Positions 10,018 to 18,136 of a DNA stretch of 55,541 nt are shown in pieces (position 1 is the first letter of the stretch; every line of letters begins with the position of its first letter). Under the pieces are notes generated by a model that had not been told where the DNA came from, searched no databases, and was given only the letters and a program-made list of their open reading frames with translations. Made by a program: the position numbers and the translations under genes. Source of the stretch: Oscillospiraceae bacterium (GTDB lineage: Bacteria > Bacillota > Clostridia > Oscillospirales > Oscillospiraceae); contig JAFTGE010000004.1 in NCBI GenBank assembly GCA_017458085.1, positions 1-55,541 of the forward strand, read 5' to 3'.

Positions 10018-11805
10018 TTATTCTTCCGTGTCGCCCACTACCGCGATGTGCAGTTCGTCGAGCTGCTTTTTTGTTACCTCGGAGGGGGCGCCCATCAGGA
10101 CGTCCTGGGCGTTCTTGTTCATGGGGAAGGGGATGACCTCGCGGATGGAGTCCTCGCCCGCCAGGAGCATGACCATGCGGTCCACGCCCGGGGCGATGCC
10201 GGCGTGCGGGGGCGCGCCGTAGCAGAAGGCGTTGTACATGGCGGGGAACTTCTTCTTGACGTCCTCCTCGCCCAGACGCACCATCTCGAAGGCCTTGATC
10301 ATGATCTCGGGATCGTGGTTGCGCACCGCGCCGGAAGAAAGCTCCACACCGTTGCAGACCAGATCGTACTGGTCGGCGGTGATGGTGAGAGGGTCGACCT
10401 CGCCGCGCTCGGCCTTGAGCAGCACGTCCAGCCCGCCCGAGGGCATGGAGAACGGGTTGTGGCAGAATTCCAGCTCGCCGGACTCCTCGCCGATCTCGTA
10501 CATGGGGAAGTCGACGATCCAGCAGAATTCGTAGCGCTCCTTGTCCATATGGCCGGGCACCGCGGCGCCCAGTATCTTGCGCAGCACGCCCGCGGTCTTG
10601 AGGGCCTGATCGCGCTTGCCCGCGGCCACGCCCACCAGCGTGCCGGGCTTGAGACCCAGGGCCGTCACCACGGTGTCCCTGCGGTCGGCCAGGAACTTGG
10701 CAACGCCGCCGGCCAGCTCCCCGTTCTCGTCCACCTTGAACCAGAAGGGCTTGGCCCCGGCCTGCACTTCCACGTCGGCGCAGAGCTTGTCGATCTGCTT
10801 GCGGGTCAGCGCGCAGTTTTCCACCACGATGGCCTTGACCGTGTTGCCCGCGGCGAAGGGGCCGAAGTCCGAGCCCTCCACCAGGGCGGTCATATCCTGC
10901 AGCTTGAGATCGATGCGCAGATCGGGCTTGTCGGAGCCGTAGGTCTCCATCGCCTCGAGATAGGGGATGCGCTTGAAGGGCGCGGCGGAGGCGATGTCAT
11001 AGGTGCCGAATTTAGCGAAGATCGGGGGCAGCACGTCCTCCAGCACCGCAAACACGTCCTCCTGCGTGGCGAAAGCCATCTCCATATCCAGCTGGTAGAA
11101 CTCGCCGGGGGAGCGGTCGCCGCGGGCGTCCTCGTCGCGGAAGCAGGGCGCGATCTGGAAGTAGCGGTCAAAGCCAGAGGTCATCAGCAGCTGCTTGAAC
11201 TGCTGGGGCGCTTGGGGCAGAGCGTAGAACTTGCCGGGGTGCTTGCGGGCCGGGACCAGATAGTCGCGCGCGCCCTCGGGGGAGGAGGCGGTGAGGATCG
11301 GGGTGGTGATCTCCAAAAAGCCGTGCTCGGTCATGGCCTGGCGCAGGGCGGAGACCACGTTGCAGCGCAGGATGATGTTCTTCTTGACCGCGGGATTTCT
11401 GAGGTCGAGGTAGCGGTACTTGAGGCGCTGCATTTCGTCGGCGTCGCGGCTGCGGTTGATTTCAAAGGGCAGCTCGTTGTAGCGGCAGCGGCCGAGCACC
11501 TCGATCTTTTCGGGCACGACCTCGATGTCGCCGGTGTCGAGCTTGGGGTTCTTGCTGGCGCGCTCGCGCACCGTGCCCTCCACGGAGATGGTGGACTCCT
11601 TGTTGATGGCCTTGACGGCGCGCATCATCTCCTCGGTCTCCACCACGATCTGGGTGGTGCCGTAGAAGTCGCGCAGGACGACGAAGGCAAAGTTGCTGCC
11701 GACCTCGCGGACGTTCTCCATCCAGCCGACCAGCTTGACCTTCTGACCGACATTTTCAAGCCGCAGCTCGTTACAGGTATGTGTTCTGGACTGTGTCATT
11801 CTCAT
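10018..11805 (-). CDS. aspS: Aspartyl-tRNA synthetase
   Basis: Class II synthetase of 595 residues, the normal bacterial length. An N-terminal OB-fold anticodon-binding domain (VKLVGWMENVREVGSNFAFV) is followed by the catalytic core with motif 2 CFRDEDARGDRSPGEFYQLD, a bacterial GAD insertion (about residues 290-410) and motif 3 GVDRMVMLLAGEDSIREVIPF. It charges tRNA-Asp; whether it also charges tRNA-Asn cannot be judged by eye. ATG 11805 follows GAGGAAGA; a second in-frame ATG at 11799 is an alternative. hisS lies 30 bases upstream, the common hisS-aspS pair of Firmicutes. Confidence 0.96.
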   Translation of the reverse strand: MRMTQSRTHTCNELRLENVGQKVKLVGWMENVREVGSNFAFVVLRDFYGTTQIVVETEEMMRAVKAINKESTISVEGTVRERASKNPKLDTGDIEVVPEKIEVLGRCRYNELPFEINRSRDADEMQRLKYRYLDLRNPAVKKNIILRCNVVSALRQAMTEHGFLEITTPILTASSPEGARDYLVPARKHPGKFYALPQAPQQFKQLLMTSGFDRYFQIAPCFRDEDARGDRSPGEFYQLDMEMAFATQEDVFAVLEDVLPPIFAKFGTYDIASAAPFKRIPYLEAMETYGSDKPDLRIDLKLQDMTALVEGSDFGPFAAGNTVKAIVVENCALTRKQIDKLCADVEVQAGAKPFWFKVDENGELAGGVAKFLADRRDTVVTALGLKPGTLVGVAAGKRDQALKTAGVLRKILGAAVPGHMDKERYEFCWIVDFPMYEIGEESGELEFCHNPFSMPSGGLDVLLKAERGEVDPLTITADQYDLVCNGVELSSGAVRNHDPEIMIKAFEMVRLGEEDVKKKFPAMYNAFCYGAPPHAGIAPGVDRMVMLLAGEDSIREVIPFPMNKNAQDVLMGAPSEVTKKQLDELHIAVVGDTEE

Positions 11806-11835
11806 TCTTCCTCTTTTCCTCTATCGAAAATGTGC

Positions 11836-13191
11836 TTATTCTCTAATAACCGCGCCGCGGTTGCGTTCGTCGACGCGCTGGCGGATATAGGCCGCGGCCT
11901 CATCGGGGCTGAGCTTGACCTGCTCGCCGGACTGCATATCCTTGACGGACAGCACGCCCGCGGCGATCTCGTCCTCACCGATGAGCACGGCAAAGGGGAC
12001 GCCCAGCTTGTCGGCGTAGCTCATCTTGGCCTTGAACTTTTTCTTTTCGCCGTAAAGCTGTGTGCGCACCCCGGCGGCACGCAGGGCGGTGGCTGCGGCG
12101 ATGGCGCTTCCCAGCTCCTCCGTCATGGGCAGCACCAGCGCGTCGCAGGGGGCGGTAATCAGCTCGTCGGACAACAGCCCCTGCTCATTGAGCACGTAGA
12201 ACAGGCGGGTCAGGCCGATGGAGATGCCCACGCCGGGCAGCTGCTTGTCGGTGTAGTACTCGGCCAGATTGTCATAGCGTCCGCCGGAGCAGACGGAGCC
12301 GATCTCGGGGTGCTCGGTCATCTCGGTCTCGTAGACGGTGCCCGTGTAGTAGTCCAGGCCACGGGCGATGGTCAGGTCGACGGCGAAGTTTTCCTCCGGC
12401 ACGCCGAAATCCTTGAGGCAGCCTGTCACGGTTTTCAGCTCGTCGAGACCCTGGTCAAAGGTCTCGTTCATGCCGCGGAAGCGCTCCAGCCCCTCGATCA
12501 CCTCGGCATTCGACCCGGTGATGGCCATGAAGTCCAGCACGTTCTCGGCCTTGTAGGGCAGCATTTTGACCTCCTCGATCAAGAGCTGCTTGACCTTCTC
12601 GGCGCCGATCTTGTCGAGCTTGTCCACGGTGCGCATGATCTCGCCGGCCTTCTCGCTCATGCCGTTCATGGCGTAGAAGCCGTTGAGGATCTTGCGGTTG
12701 TTGACCTTGATCTTGAACCTGGTGATCCCCAGGCGGGTGAAGGTGTTGTAGATGATGGCGGGGATCTCCGCCTCGTTGAGGATGTCGAGCTTCCCGTCGC
12801 CGATGACGTCGATGTCGGCCTGGTAAAACTCGCGGAAGCGGCCGCGCTGGGCGCGCTCCCCGCGGTAGACCTTGCCGATCTGGTAGCGGCGGAAGGGGAA
12901 GGACAGCTCACTGTAGTGCCCTGCCACGTACTTGGCCAGCGGCACCGTCAGGTCAAAGCGCAGCGCCAAGTCGCTGTCACCCTTAGAAAAGCGGTAGATC
13001 TGCTTTTCGGTCTCGCCACCGCCCTTGGCCAGCAGCACCTCCGCCGACTCGATGATCGGCGTGTCGAGGGGGGTAAAGCCGTAGAGGGCGTAGCTGTCGC
13101 GCAGAACAGACATCATGCGCTCCATCTTCATCTGCTGCGCCGGCAGCAGCTCCATAAAGCCGGACAGCGTCCGGGGGGATACTTTCGCCAT
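11836..13191 (-). CDS. hisS: Histidyl-tRNA synthetase
   Basis: Class II synthetase of 451 residues. Motif 1 region (SGFMELLPAQQMKMERM), motif 2 (FRRYQIGKVYRGERAQRGRFREFYQADID), the two HisRS signature segments (LTIARGLDYYTGTVYE and GSVCSGGRYDNL) and a C-terminal anticodon-binding domain (ALVLPMTEELGSAIAAAT onward) are visible in order. The start is placed at ATG 13191 because GAAAGGGAA lies about 7 bases before it; ATG 13197 is nearly on top of that site. A longer upstream frame overlaps mgsA and is not credible. A 26-base hairpin (13217-13242) sits in the leader. Confidence 0.96.
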   Translation of the reverse strand: MAKVSPRTLSGFMELLPAQQMKMERMMSVLRDSYALYGFTPLDTPIIESAEVLLAKGGGETEKQIYRFSKGDSDLALRFDLTVPLAKYVAGHYSELSFPFRRYQIGKVYRGERAQRGRFREFYQADIDVIGDGKLDILNEAEIPAIIYNTFTRLGITRFKIKVNNRKILNGFYAMNGMSEKAGEIMRTVDKLDKIGAEKVKQLLIEEVKMLPYKAENVLDFMAITGSNAEVIEGLERFRGMNETFDQGLDELKTVTGCLKDFGVPEENFAVDLTIARGLDYYTGTVYETEMTEHPEIGSVCSGGRYDNLAEYYTDKQLPGVGISIGLTRLFYVLNEQGLLSDELITAPCDALVLPMTEELGSAIAAATALRAAGVRTQLYGEKKKFKAKMSYADKLGVPFAVLIGEDEIAAGVLSVKDMQSGEQVKLSPDEAAAYIRQRVDERNRGAVIRE

Positions 13192-13216
13192 AGTCATTTC
13201 CCTTTCAAACGGAATA

Positions 13217-13242
13217 GATGACTGCGCCAAAGCGCAGTCATC
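13217..13242 (-). other. Perfect hairpin between mgsA-like gene and hisS
   Basis: GATGACTGCGC and GCGCAGTCATC pair perfectly (11 bp) around CAAA. No T-run follows on the minus strand, so it looks more like an mRNA processing or stabilising hairpin than a terminator. No T-box features fit in the 77-base gap. Confidence 0.6.
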
Positions 13243-13268
13243 CCTCTTTGTTTCAATAAAGACAGCCC

Positions 13269-13673
13269 TTACTTTTTCTGGGGGTTTACGATGTTGCGCC
13301 AATCCAGGTCGCCGCGGCGCAGACCCTGCACCAGCACCTCCGCAGTCGCGGCGTTGGTGGCGAAGGGGATCTGATACTGATCGCACAGGCGCTCGATCTT
13401 GTTGATGTCGTCGAAGCCCTTGGGGTTGGTGGGATCGCAGAAGAACAGCACCAGGTCGATCTCGTTGAAGGAGATGCGCGCACCGATCTGCTGGGCGCCG
13501 CCCTGCTCGGCGTGGAGGTACAGGGTAATGGGCAGGCCGGTCGCCTCGGAGACCAGCTTCCCGGTGACATGGGTCGCGCACAGGGAGTGCTCGGCCAGGA
13601 TGCCGCAGTAGGCGATGCAGAACTGCACCATCAGCTCTTTCTTTCTGTCGTGTGCCATTAACGCAATGTTCAT
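13269..13673 (-). CDS. Methylglyoxal synthase homologue with substituted active site
   Basis: A 134-residue protein aligning along its whole length with MgsA (IALMAHDRKKELMVQFCIAY, LVSEATGLPI, IPFATNAATAEVLVQGL), an enzyme that turns dihydroxyacetone phosphate into methylglyoxal. However, the usual GGDQQ is GGAQQ: Ala60 replaces the catalytic Asp (Asp71 in E. coli). The PHxPD segment reads GFDD, so the catalytic His98 is replaced by Phe87. The phosphate-binding ATGTTG is ATHVTG, and the Ser-Gly of the second phosphate loop is His-Ala. His8, Asp9 and Asp80 remain. Synthase activity is therefore doubtful, and a binding or regulatory role is possible (inference). ATG 13673 has CGGAGAG upstream. 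Location after the mre/PBP2 genes matches mgsA placement in clostridia. Confidence 0.85.
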   Translation of the reverse strand: MNIALMAHDRKKELMVQFCIAYCGILAEHSLCATHVTGKLVSEATGLPITLYLHAEQGGAQQIGARISFNEIDLVLFFCDPTNPKGFDDINKIERLCDQYQIPFATNAATAEVLVQGLRRGDLDWRNIVNPQKK

Positions 13674-13721
13674 TCGTTCTCTCCGTTTCCAATAAAAACC
13701 AACTGATTTCTTATCTGTATA

Positions 13722-13750
13722 ATTATATACACATTGCGAAAAAACTGCAA
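13722..13750 (-). promoter_or_regulatory. Sigma-A-type promoter for mgsA-like gene/hisS/aspS/comM
   Basis: On the minus strand: TTGCAG (13750-13745), 17-base spacer, TATAAT (13727-13722). It lies about 50 bases before the MgsA start codon, so the translation genes can be expressed independently of the cell-wall genes upstream. Confidence 0.7.
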
Positions 13751-13756
13751 GATTTC

Positions 13757-13790
13757 TCTGTTAAAAAATTGCTTTTAATTATTTAAGCAA
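13757..13790 (-). terminator. Possible weak terminator at the end of PBP2
   Basis: TTGCTT and AAGCAA pair on the minus strand followed by six T residues. The stem is short, AT-rich and overlaps the last codons, so read-through is likely. Confidence 0.4.
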
Positions 13791-15893
13791 AGCCATCTCC
13801 GGGTCGGAGGTATCGCTGTAGCCGCGGATGGTGATGTAGGCGTCCATGATCTGGCGGGCGATGAACTGCACGTCGGCGCCGGCGCCGCCGCGCTCGACCA
13901 CCACGAAGATGGCGACCTCAGGGTCCTTATAGGGGCCGTAGCACATGAAGATACCGTCGTTCTGGATGCCCTCGCCCTTCTGGGCAGTGCCGGTCTTGCC
14001 GGCGCAGCGCCAGGCGCAGGGGACCCAGATGTTGGCGTTGTTCTCGTTGACGTAGTCGTTAAGCACCAGCCACATCCCCTCGTGCACCGCGTCCCAGTTG
14101 TACTGGGCGGTCTCGACGGTGGACATGACCACGGGCTCGCGCTCGTAGAGCTTCTCGGAGTAGTCAAAGTTGCGGATGGTCTTAATAATGGAGGCGGAGT
14201 AGCGGGTGCCGCCGTTGGCGACGGCGGCGCAGTACTCGGCCATCTGGATGGGGGTGAACACGGAGTCGGACTGGCCGATGGCGGCCTGCAGCGTGTCACC
14301 GATGCGCCACTCGGCGCCGGCGTAGTCCTGGTGGTTGTACTGGTTGGACATGTTGCCCTTGGCCTCCACCAGCTCGATGCCGCTGTACTGGCCCAGGCCG
14401 AAGGCGGCGGCAAATTCACCCATGTCGTCAACGCCCAGATCGTGGCCCACGGTGTAGAAGAAGTAGTTGCACGAGTCGCGGATGGCGGTGGTGACGGTCT
14501 CCTCCGGGTGGGTCAGGTGCTCCTTGGGGTTGGCGTTCCAGATCCAGCATTCCGGGGCGTAGCCTTCAGCGGCGTACTTGGTAAACACGCCCTGGCACTT
14601 GATCTTGGTCTCGGTGTTGATGATGCCCTTGGTCAGCCCCGCGATGGCGGTGCAGGGCTTGAAGGTGGAGCCGGGGGCGTAGGTGCCCAGCAGCGCCCGG
14701 TTGAACAGCGGCGCGTTCTCGGCCTCCAGCAGGTCCTGGTAGTCCTCGATGATGGTGCGCACGTCGTAGGTCGGCCAGCTGGCCAGGGCCAGCGGCTCGC
14801 CGGTCTTGACGTTGACCACCACGGCGGAAGCGCCGGTGATGTTGTCCTTGAGATCCACGTTGTAGTCGCCGCGGGCCGTACCCTCGGCGCGCTTCTGGGC
14901 GATGTTCTTTTTCAGGATCTCCACGCCGTTGCCCAAAATACGCTCGGTCTGCTCCTGCAGCACCATGTCGATGGTCAGGTAGATGTGGTTGCCGGGCACC
15001 GGCTCCTCGGTGTAGACGGTGGAGAGGATGGTACCGGCGGCGTTGCGGGTCTCCTCCACCTTGCCGTCCTGGCCGTGGAGGTAGTTTTCGAAGGCGTACT
15101 CGATGCCGTCCTTGCCGACCATGGCGTCGGTGGAGTACTTGAGCAGGGAGTACTTCTCGTACTCCTCCTGGGTCATCAGACCCACGTAGCCCAGAATGTG
15201 GGCGGCATATTCGGTGGAATACTGGCGGATATAGGCGCGCTTGACCTCGATGCCCACCAGCTTGTTCTCCATGATGGAGGAGATCAGGTTCATGCTGGCG
15301 TCCTCGACGAAGATGTAGTCGGCGGTATTGATGGCGTAGCGCACGTTGATGGAGTAGCGCACGCCCGCGATCAGGCGCATGTCGGCGGCGGAGTAGCTGT
15401 TGTCGATGCCGTAGCGGGTGCGCATATAGCTCATCAGCTCCACCGCCGTGCAGTTGGGGTCCAGCCCCTGGCGCACGAAGTAGGCTTCCAGCATGGTGCG
15501 CTGGATGGCGGTCATGTTCTCGTCGTATTCAAAGGGCGGCTCCTTGGTGATGGGCAGATCGTCCGTGTACTCGTCGCCGTAGCCGCGCACCATGTCCACC
15601 AGCTCCAGGATGACGGCGTTGGGGTCGTCGTTGGCAAAGAGCTTGTCGGTGTCGATCTTGAGGTTGTAGCACTCGGCGTTGGAGACCAGCACGCGGCCGT
15701 AGCGGTCGAGGATATTGCCCCGGGCGGCGGTGACGGTGCGCTCGGTCTTGGTCAGCGCCTCGTTGGCGTGGTAGTATGCCTCGCCCTGGACGATCTGCAG
15801 CTGATACAGGAAGTACAGATACGCGGCCAGGATCACCACCACGGCGATCGCCATGGCCAGCAGCCGTCCGGGTCGGATCAAACGATTGTTCAT
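13779..15893 (-). CDS. mrdA: Penicillin-binding protein 2 (class B PBP, elongation transpeptidase)
   Basis: A 704-residue class B PBP that cross-links peptidoglycan during cell elongation. An N-terminal membrane anchor (LLAMAIAVVVILAAYLYFL) is followed by a dimerisation domain beginning TVTAARGNILDRYGRVLV and the transpeptidase domain with SxxK as STFK (APGSTFKPCTAIAGL), SxN as SCN (RDSCNYFFYTVGHDLG) and KTG as KTGTAQKGEG. All catalytic motifs are intact. The start ATG 15893 has AGAAAGGAA upstream. It lies downstream of mreC-mreD, the usual rod-complex arrangement, separated from mreD by a palindromic repeat that fills the whole gap. rodA and minCDE, often next in clostridia, are absent. Confidence 0.95.
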   Translation of the reverse strand: MNNRLIRPGRLLAMAIAVVVILAAYLYFLYQLQIVQGEAYYHANEALTKTERTVTAARGNILDRYGRVLVSNAECYNLKIDTDKLFANDDPNAVILELVDMVRGYGDEYTDDLPITKEPPFEYDENMTAIQRTMLEAYFVRQGLDPNCTAVELMSYMRTRYGIDNSYSAADMRLIAGVRYSINVRYAINTADYIFVEDASMNLISSIMENKLVGIEVKRAYIRQYSTEYAAHILGYVGLMTQEEYEKYSLLKYSTDAMVGKDGIEYAFENYLHGQDGKVEETRNAAGTILSTVYTEEPVPGNHIYLTIDMVLQEQTERILGNGVEILKKNIAQKRAEGTARGDYNVDLKDNITGASAVVVNVKTGEPLALASWPTYDVRTIIEDYQDLLEAENAPLFNRALLGTYAPGSTFKPCTAIAGLTKGIINTETKIKCQGVFTKYAAEGYAPECWIWNANPKEHLTHPEETVTTAIRDSCNYFFYTVGHDLGVDDMGEFAAAFGLGQYSGIELVEAKGNMSNQYNHQDYAGAEWRIGDTLQAAIGQSDSVFTPIQMAEYCAAVANGGTRYSASIIKTIRNFDYSEKLYEREPVVMSTVETAQYNWDAVHEGMWLVLNDYVNENNANIWVPCAWRCAGKTGTAQKGEGIQNDGIFMCYGPYKDPEVAIFVVVERGGAGADVQFIARQIMDAYITIRGYSDTSDPEMALLK

Positions 15894-15910
15894 TTAGGGG
15901 TTCCTTTCTC

Positions 15911-16086
15911 TCAGAGTGGAGAGTGGAGAGTTGAGAGTGAAGTTGTGGAGCGCCTTCGGCGCGATTTTAAATCGCACGCTTCGCGACGGCACACAAAAAG
16001 GCGAAGCCTTTCTTTAAACGTGCCTGGTCCCTTTAGGGGCGGACACAACAACTCCACTCTTCAAACTCCAAACTCCACTCTCACTC
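15911..16086. repeat. GAGAGTGG-family inverted repeat, copy 1
   Basis: The left end has tandem GAGAGTGGAGAG-like units and the right end CTCCACTC/CTCCAAACTC units in inverted orientation. Inside are several mini-hairpins such as GCGCCTTCGGCGC and AAGGCGAAGCCTT. The right end supplies the mreD stop codon. Related copies are at 18021-18136 and 54636-54750. Confidence 0.85.
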
Positions 16087-16578
16087 CCGGCTCCACCTTG
16101 CGGGCAGCGGGTAGGCCAGCGCCGCCGGCGGCAGCGACCACAGGGTCTGCAGCAGGGCCACCGTGAGCATATCGCCGCTCCACACGTCGCCGGCCAGGGT
16201 TTTGAACATCTGCAAAAACGCCGTGATCAGCAGCGTTAAAAGCGCCACGCCCATAAAGGCGAAGAAGCGCCGGTTGATAAAAAACTGCGACACGAAGGCC
16301 GACAGCAGGCTCAACAGCGGCAGCACGATCAGGAAGAACACGTCGTGCTCCACGAAGGACATATCCGCGAAGTAGCCCATGATCAGGCTGAACACCGGGC
16401 CCCAGGTGGCGCCCTCGAACATGCCCACCGCGGCGGCCGCGGCCGGCAGGATCATCGGGCACACGCCCAGCGGCCGGATGTGGCTGAGCACCATGTTCTG
16501 AAACATCAGCGTCAGGAACATGAACAGGGCGTATCGCAGAACGCGGTTGAGGTCGAATTTTTCAAAGAAATCTTTCAC
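16081..16578 (-). CDS. mreD: Rod shape-determining protein MreD
   Basis: A 165-residue integral membrane protein with about five hydrophobic helices (LRYALFMFLTLMFQNMVL, MILPAAAAAVGMFEG, FSLIMGYFADMSF, FFLIVLPLLSLLSAFVSQFF, VALLTLLITAFLQMF), the size and layout of MreD. MreD links MreC and PBP2/RodA in the elongasome. The start is GTG 16578, three bases after the mreC stop, with GGTGG upstream, so translation is coupled. The final Glu-stop (GAG TGA) lies in the GAGAGTGG repeat. Sequence conservation in MreD is low; the call rests on position, size and topology. Confidence 0.85.
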   Translation of the reverse strand: MKDFFEKFDLNRVLRYALFMFLTLMFQNMVLSHIRPLGVCPMILPAAAAAVGMFEGATWGPVFSLIMGYFADMSFVEHDVFFLIVLPLLSLLSAFVSQFFINRRFFAFMGVALLTLLITAFLQMFKTLAGDVWSGDMLTVALLQTLWSLPPAALAYPLPARWSRE

Positions 16579-16581
16579 GGC

Positions 16582-17424
16582 TTATTCCACCACCGTAAAG
16601 TCCTTAATGATAAATACCTGCACCAGGGAGTCGAGGTTGGCCTGGGGCGCGACGATGCCGTATTCGATCTGGCCGCCGGCCTCGGTCTGCACCGCGGTGA
16701 GCGTGCCGATCATCAGCCCCGCGGGAAACGCGCCGCCGGAGCCGGAGGTGAGCACGTCGTCGCCCACGAAGATCTGCGCGCCGTCGGCCAGATAGGTGAG
16801 CTTGGCCTGCTTTTCGCGCATCATGGCGTATTCGCCGACCACCATGCCGGAGTTGCCGGTGGCGCCGACGAAGGCGCCCACGCTCATGTCCACGTCGATC
16901 AGCGTCGAGACGGTGGCCCAGTTGGTGCCGAGCTCGGTGATCTGACCGACCACCGCGCCGTACTCGGTGATGACCGGGTCGCCCAGCTCGATGCCGCTGG
17001 ACGAGCCCTTGCTGATCGTAAAGGCCGAGGACCAGTTGGACGAGGACCACAGCACCACCTTGGCCGACTCCAGCACGTAGTCGGTGTGCTTTTCCCGCAG
17101 CTCCAGCAGCTGGCGCAGACGGGAGTTTTCCTCGGAGGCTTCGATGCCGTCGCGGGCGGATTTCTGCGCGTCGGCCAGCTGGGAGCGGAGCGATTCATTC
17201 TCCGCCATCAGCGAGTCGTACTTGTACAGGTATCCGTACATACTGTCAAACCAGTTGACCGTGGAGCTGAGGACCTTCTGGATCGGGGATTTGACGATCC
17301 CGGCCACATTCTGCACGAAGCCGATGCGCCCGTCACGCGCCGCAGCGCCGAGTCCGATGATCAGGGCGGCGGCGGCCACGATGATGCCGACGCGCAGCCC
17401 GTTTTTTCTCAAGTATTCTTTCAA
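16582..17424 (-). CDS. mreC: Rod shape-determining protein MreC
   Basis: A 280-residue periplasmic-facing scaffold of the elongasome. It has a short cytoplasmic tail, one membrane segment (VGIIVAAAALIIGLGAAA, residues 10-27), a coiled-coil region (about 65-115, heptad-rich LRSQLADAQKSARDG... LRQLLELREK) and the beta-rich MreC core with VITEYGAVVGQITELG and VLTSGSGGAFPAGLMIG. The start is TTG 17424, overlapping the maf stop as TTGA and preceded by AAGGGG; a longer frame upstream would run through maf and is rejected. It is followed immediately by mreD. mreB is not in the cluster. Confidence 0.92.
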   Translation of the reverse strand: MKEYLRKNGLRVGIIVAAAALIIGLGAAARDGRIGFVQNVAGIVKSPIQKVLSSTVNWFDSMYGYLYKYDSLMAENESLRSQLADAQKSARDGIEASEENSRLRQLLELREKHTDYVLESAKVVLWSSSNWSSAFTISKGSSSGIELGDPVITEYGAVVGQITELGTNWATVSTLIDVDMSVGAFVGATGNSGMVVGEYAMMREKQAKLTYLADGAQIFVGDDVLTSGSGGAFPAGLMIGTLTAVQTEAGGQIEYGIVAPQANLDSLVQVFIIKDFTVVE

Positions 17425-17993
17425 AGAAGCACAACCCCTTGCTCTTTCAGCATTTGCCCGAGTCGGCACAGCGGCAGGCCCATGACGTTGAAGAAGTCGC
17501 CGTCGATCCCCTCCACAAAGAGGGCGGCTTTCCCTTGGGCGCCGTAGGCCCCGGCCTTGTCCATGGGCTCGCCGGTGGCGATATAGGCGGCGATCTCGTC
17601 GTCTGTGAGGGTGCGAAAGCGCACGTAGCTCATCTCGTATTCGGTCAGCTCCACACCGCCGCGCAGGACGCACACCCCGGTGTAAACCTGGTGCCGTTTC
17701 CCCGACAGACTGCGCAGCATATGGGCGGCCTCCGCCTCATCGTGGGGCTTGCCGTAGACCCTGCCCTGGTGCCAGACGATGGTGTCGGCGGCGACGATGA
17801 CGTCGTCCGGGCCGCACTTTTCGGCCACCTCGCGCCCCTTGTGGGCGGCCAGGGCCATGACCAGCGCTTCGGGCGGCAGGCCGTCGGCGGCCTTCTCCTC
17901 GCCGACGGCGGGGAGGATTTTCAAATCTTTGACGCCGAGCATCTGCATAAGTTCCTTCCGCCTCGGCGACGCGGAAGCCAGAATGATAGACAT
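17421..17993 (-). CDS. maf: Maf-like nucleoside triphosphate pyrophosphatase
   Basis: A 190-residue house-cleaning pyrophosphatase (dTTP/UTP or modified nucleotide type). The N-terminal signature LASASPRRKELMQMLG, the catalytic-region VAADTIVWHQGRVYGKP and the C-terminal YGAQGKAALFVEGIDGDFFNVMGLPL are all intact. Maf genes commonly sit with mreBCD, as here. ATG 17993 has GGAGAAAA upstream. The stop overlaps the mreC TTG start, so maf-mreC-mreD form a tightly coupled unit. Confidence 0.94.
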   Translation of the reverse strand: MSIILASASPRRKELMQMLGVKDLKILPAVGEEKAADGLPPEALVMALAAHKGREVAEKCGPDDVIVAADTIVWHQGRVYGKPHDEAEAAHMLRSLSGKRHQVYTGVCVLRGGVELTEYEMSYVRFRTLTDDEIAAYIATGEPMDKAGAYGAQGKAALFVEGIDGDFFNVMGLPLCRLGQMLKEQGVVLL

Positions 17994-18020
17994 GGTACGA
18001 TTTTCTCCAATTCGGTATTT

Positions 18021-18136
18021 TCAGAGTGGAGAGTTGAGAGTGGAGAGTGAAGTTGTTGTGTCCCCTTCGGGGACGAGTGAAATTGCGCCGAAGGCGCACC
18101 ATATCTCCACTCTCCACTCTTCACACTCCAAACTCA
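18021..18136. repeat. GAGAGTGG-family inverted repeat, copy 2
   Basis: Left end has GAGAGTTGAGAGTGGAGAG and the right end CTCCACTCTCCACTC plus CTCCAAACTC in inverse orientation. Mini-hairpins GTCCCCTTCGGGGAC and TGCGCCGAAGGCGCA lie inside. It fills the U32-maf gap, and its edge supplies the TGA stop of the U32 gene. Confidence 0.85.

Noticed and set aside
13192-13268. T-box riboswitch upstream of hisS
   Set aside because: The gap is only 77 bases and shows a single hairpin without a T-box motif or antiterminator pair.
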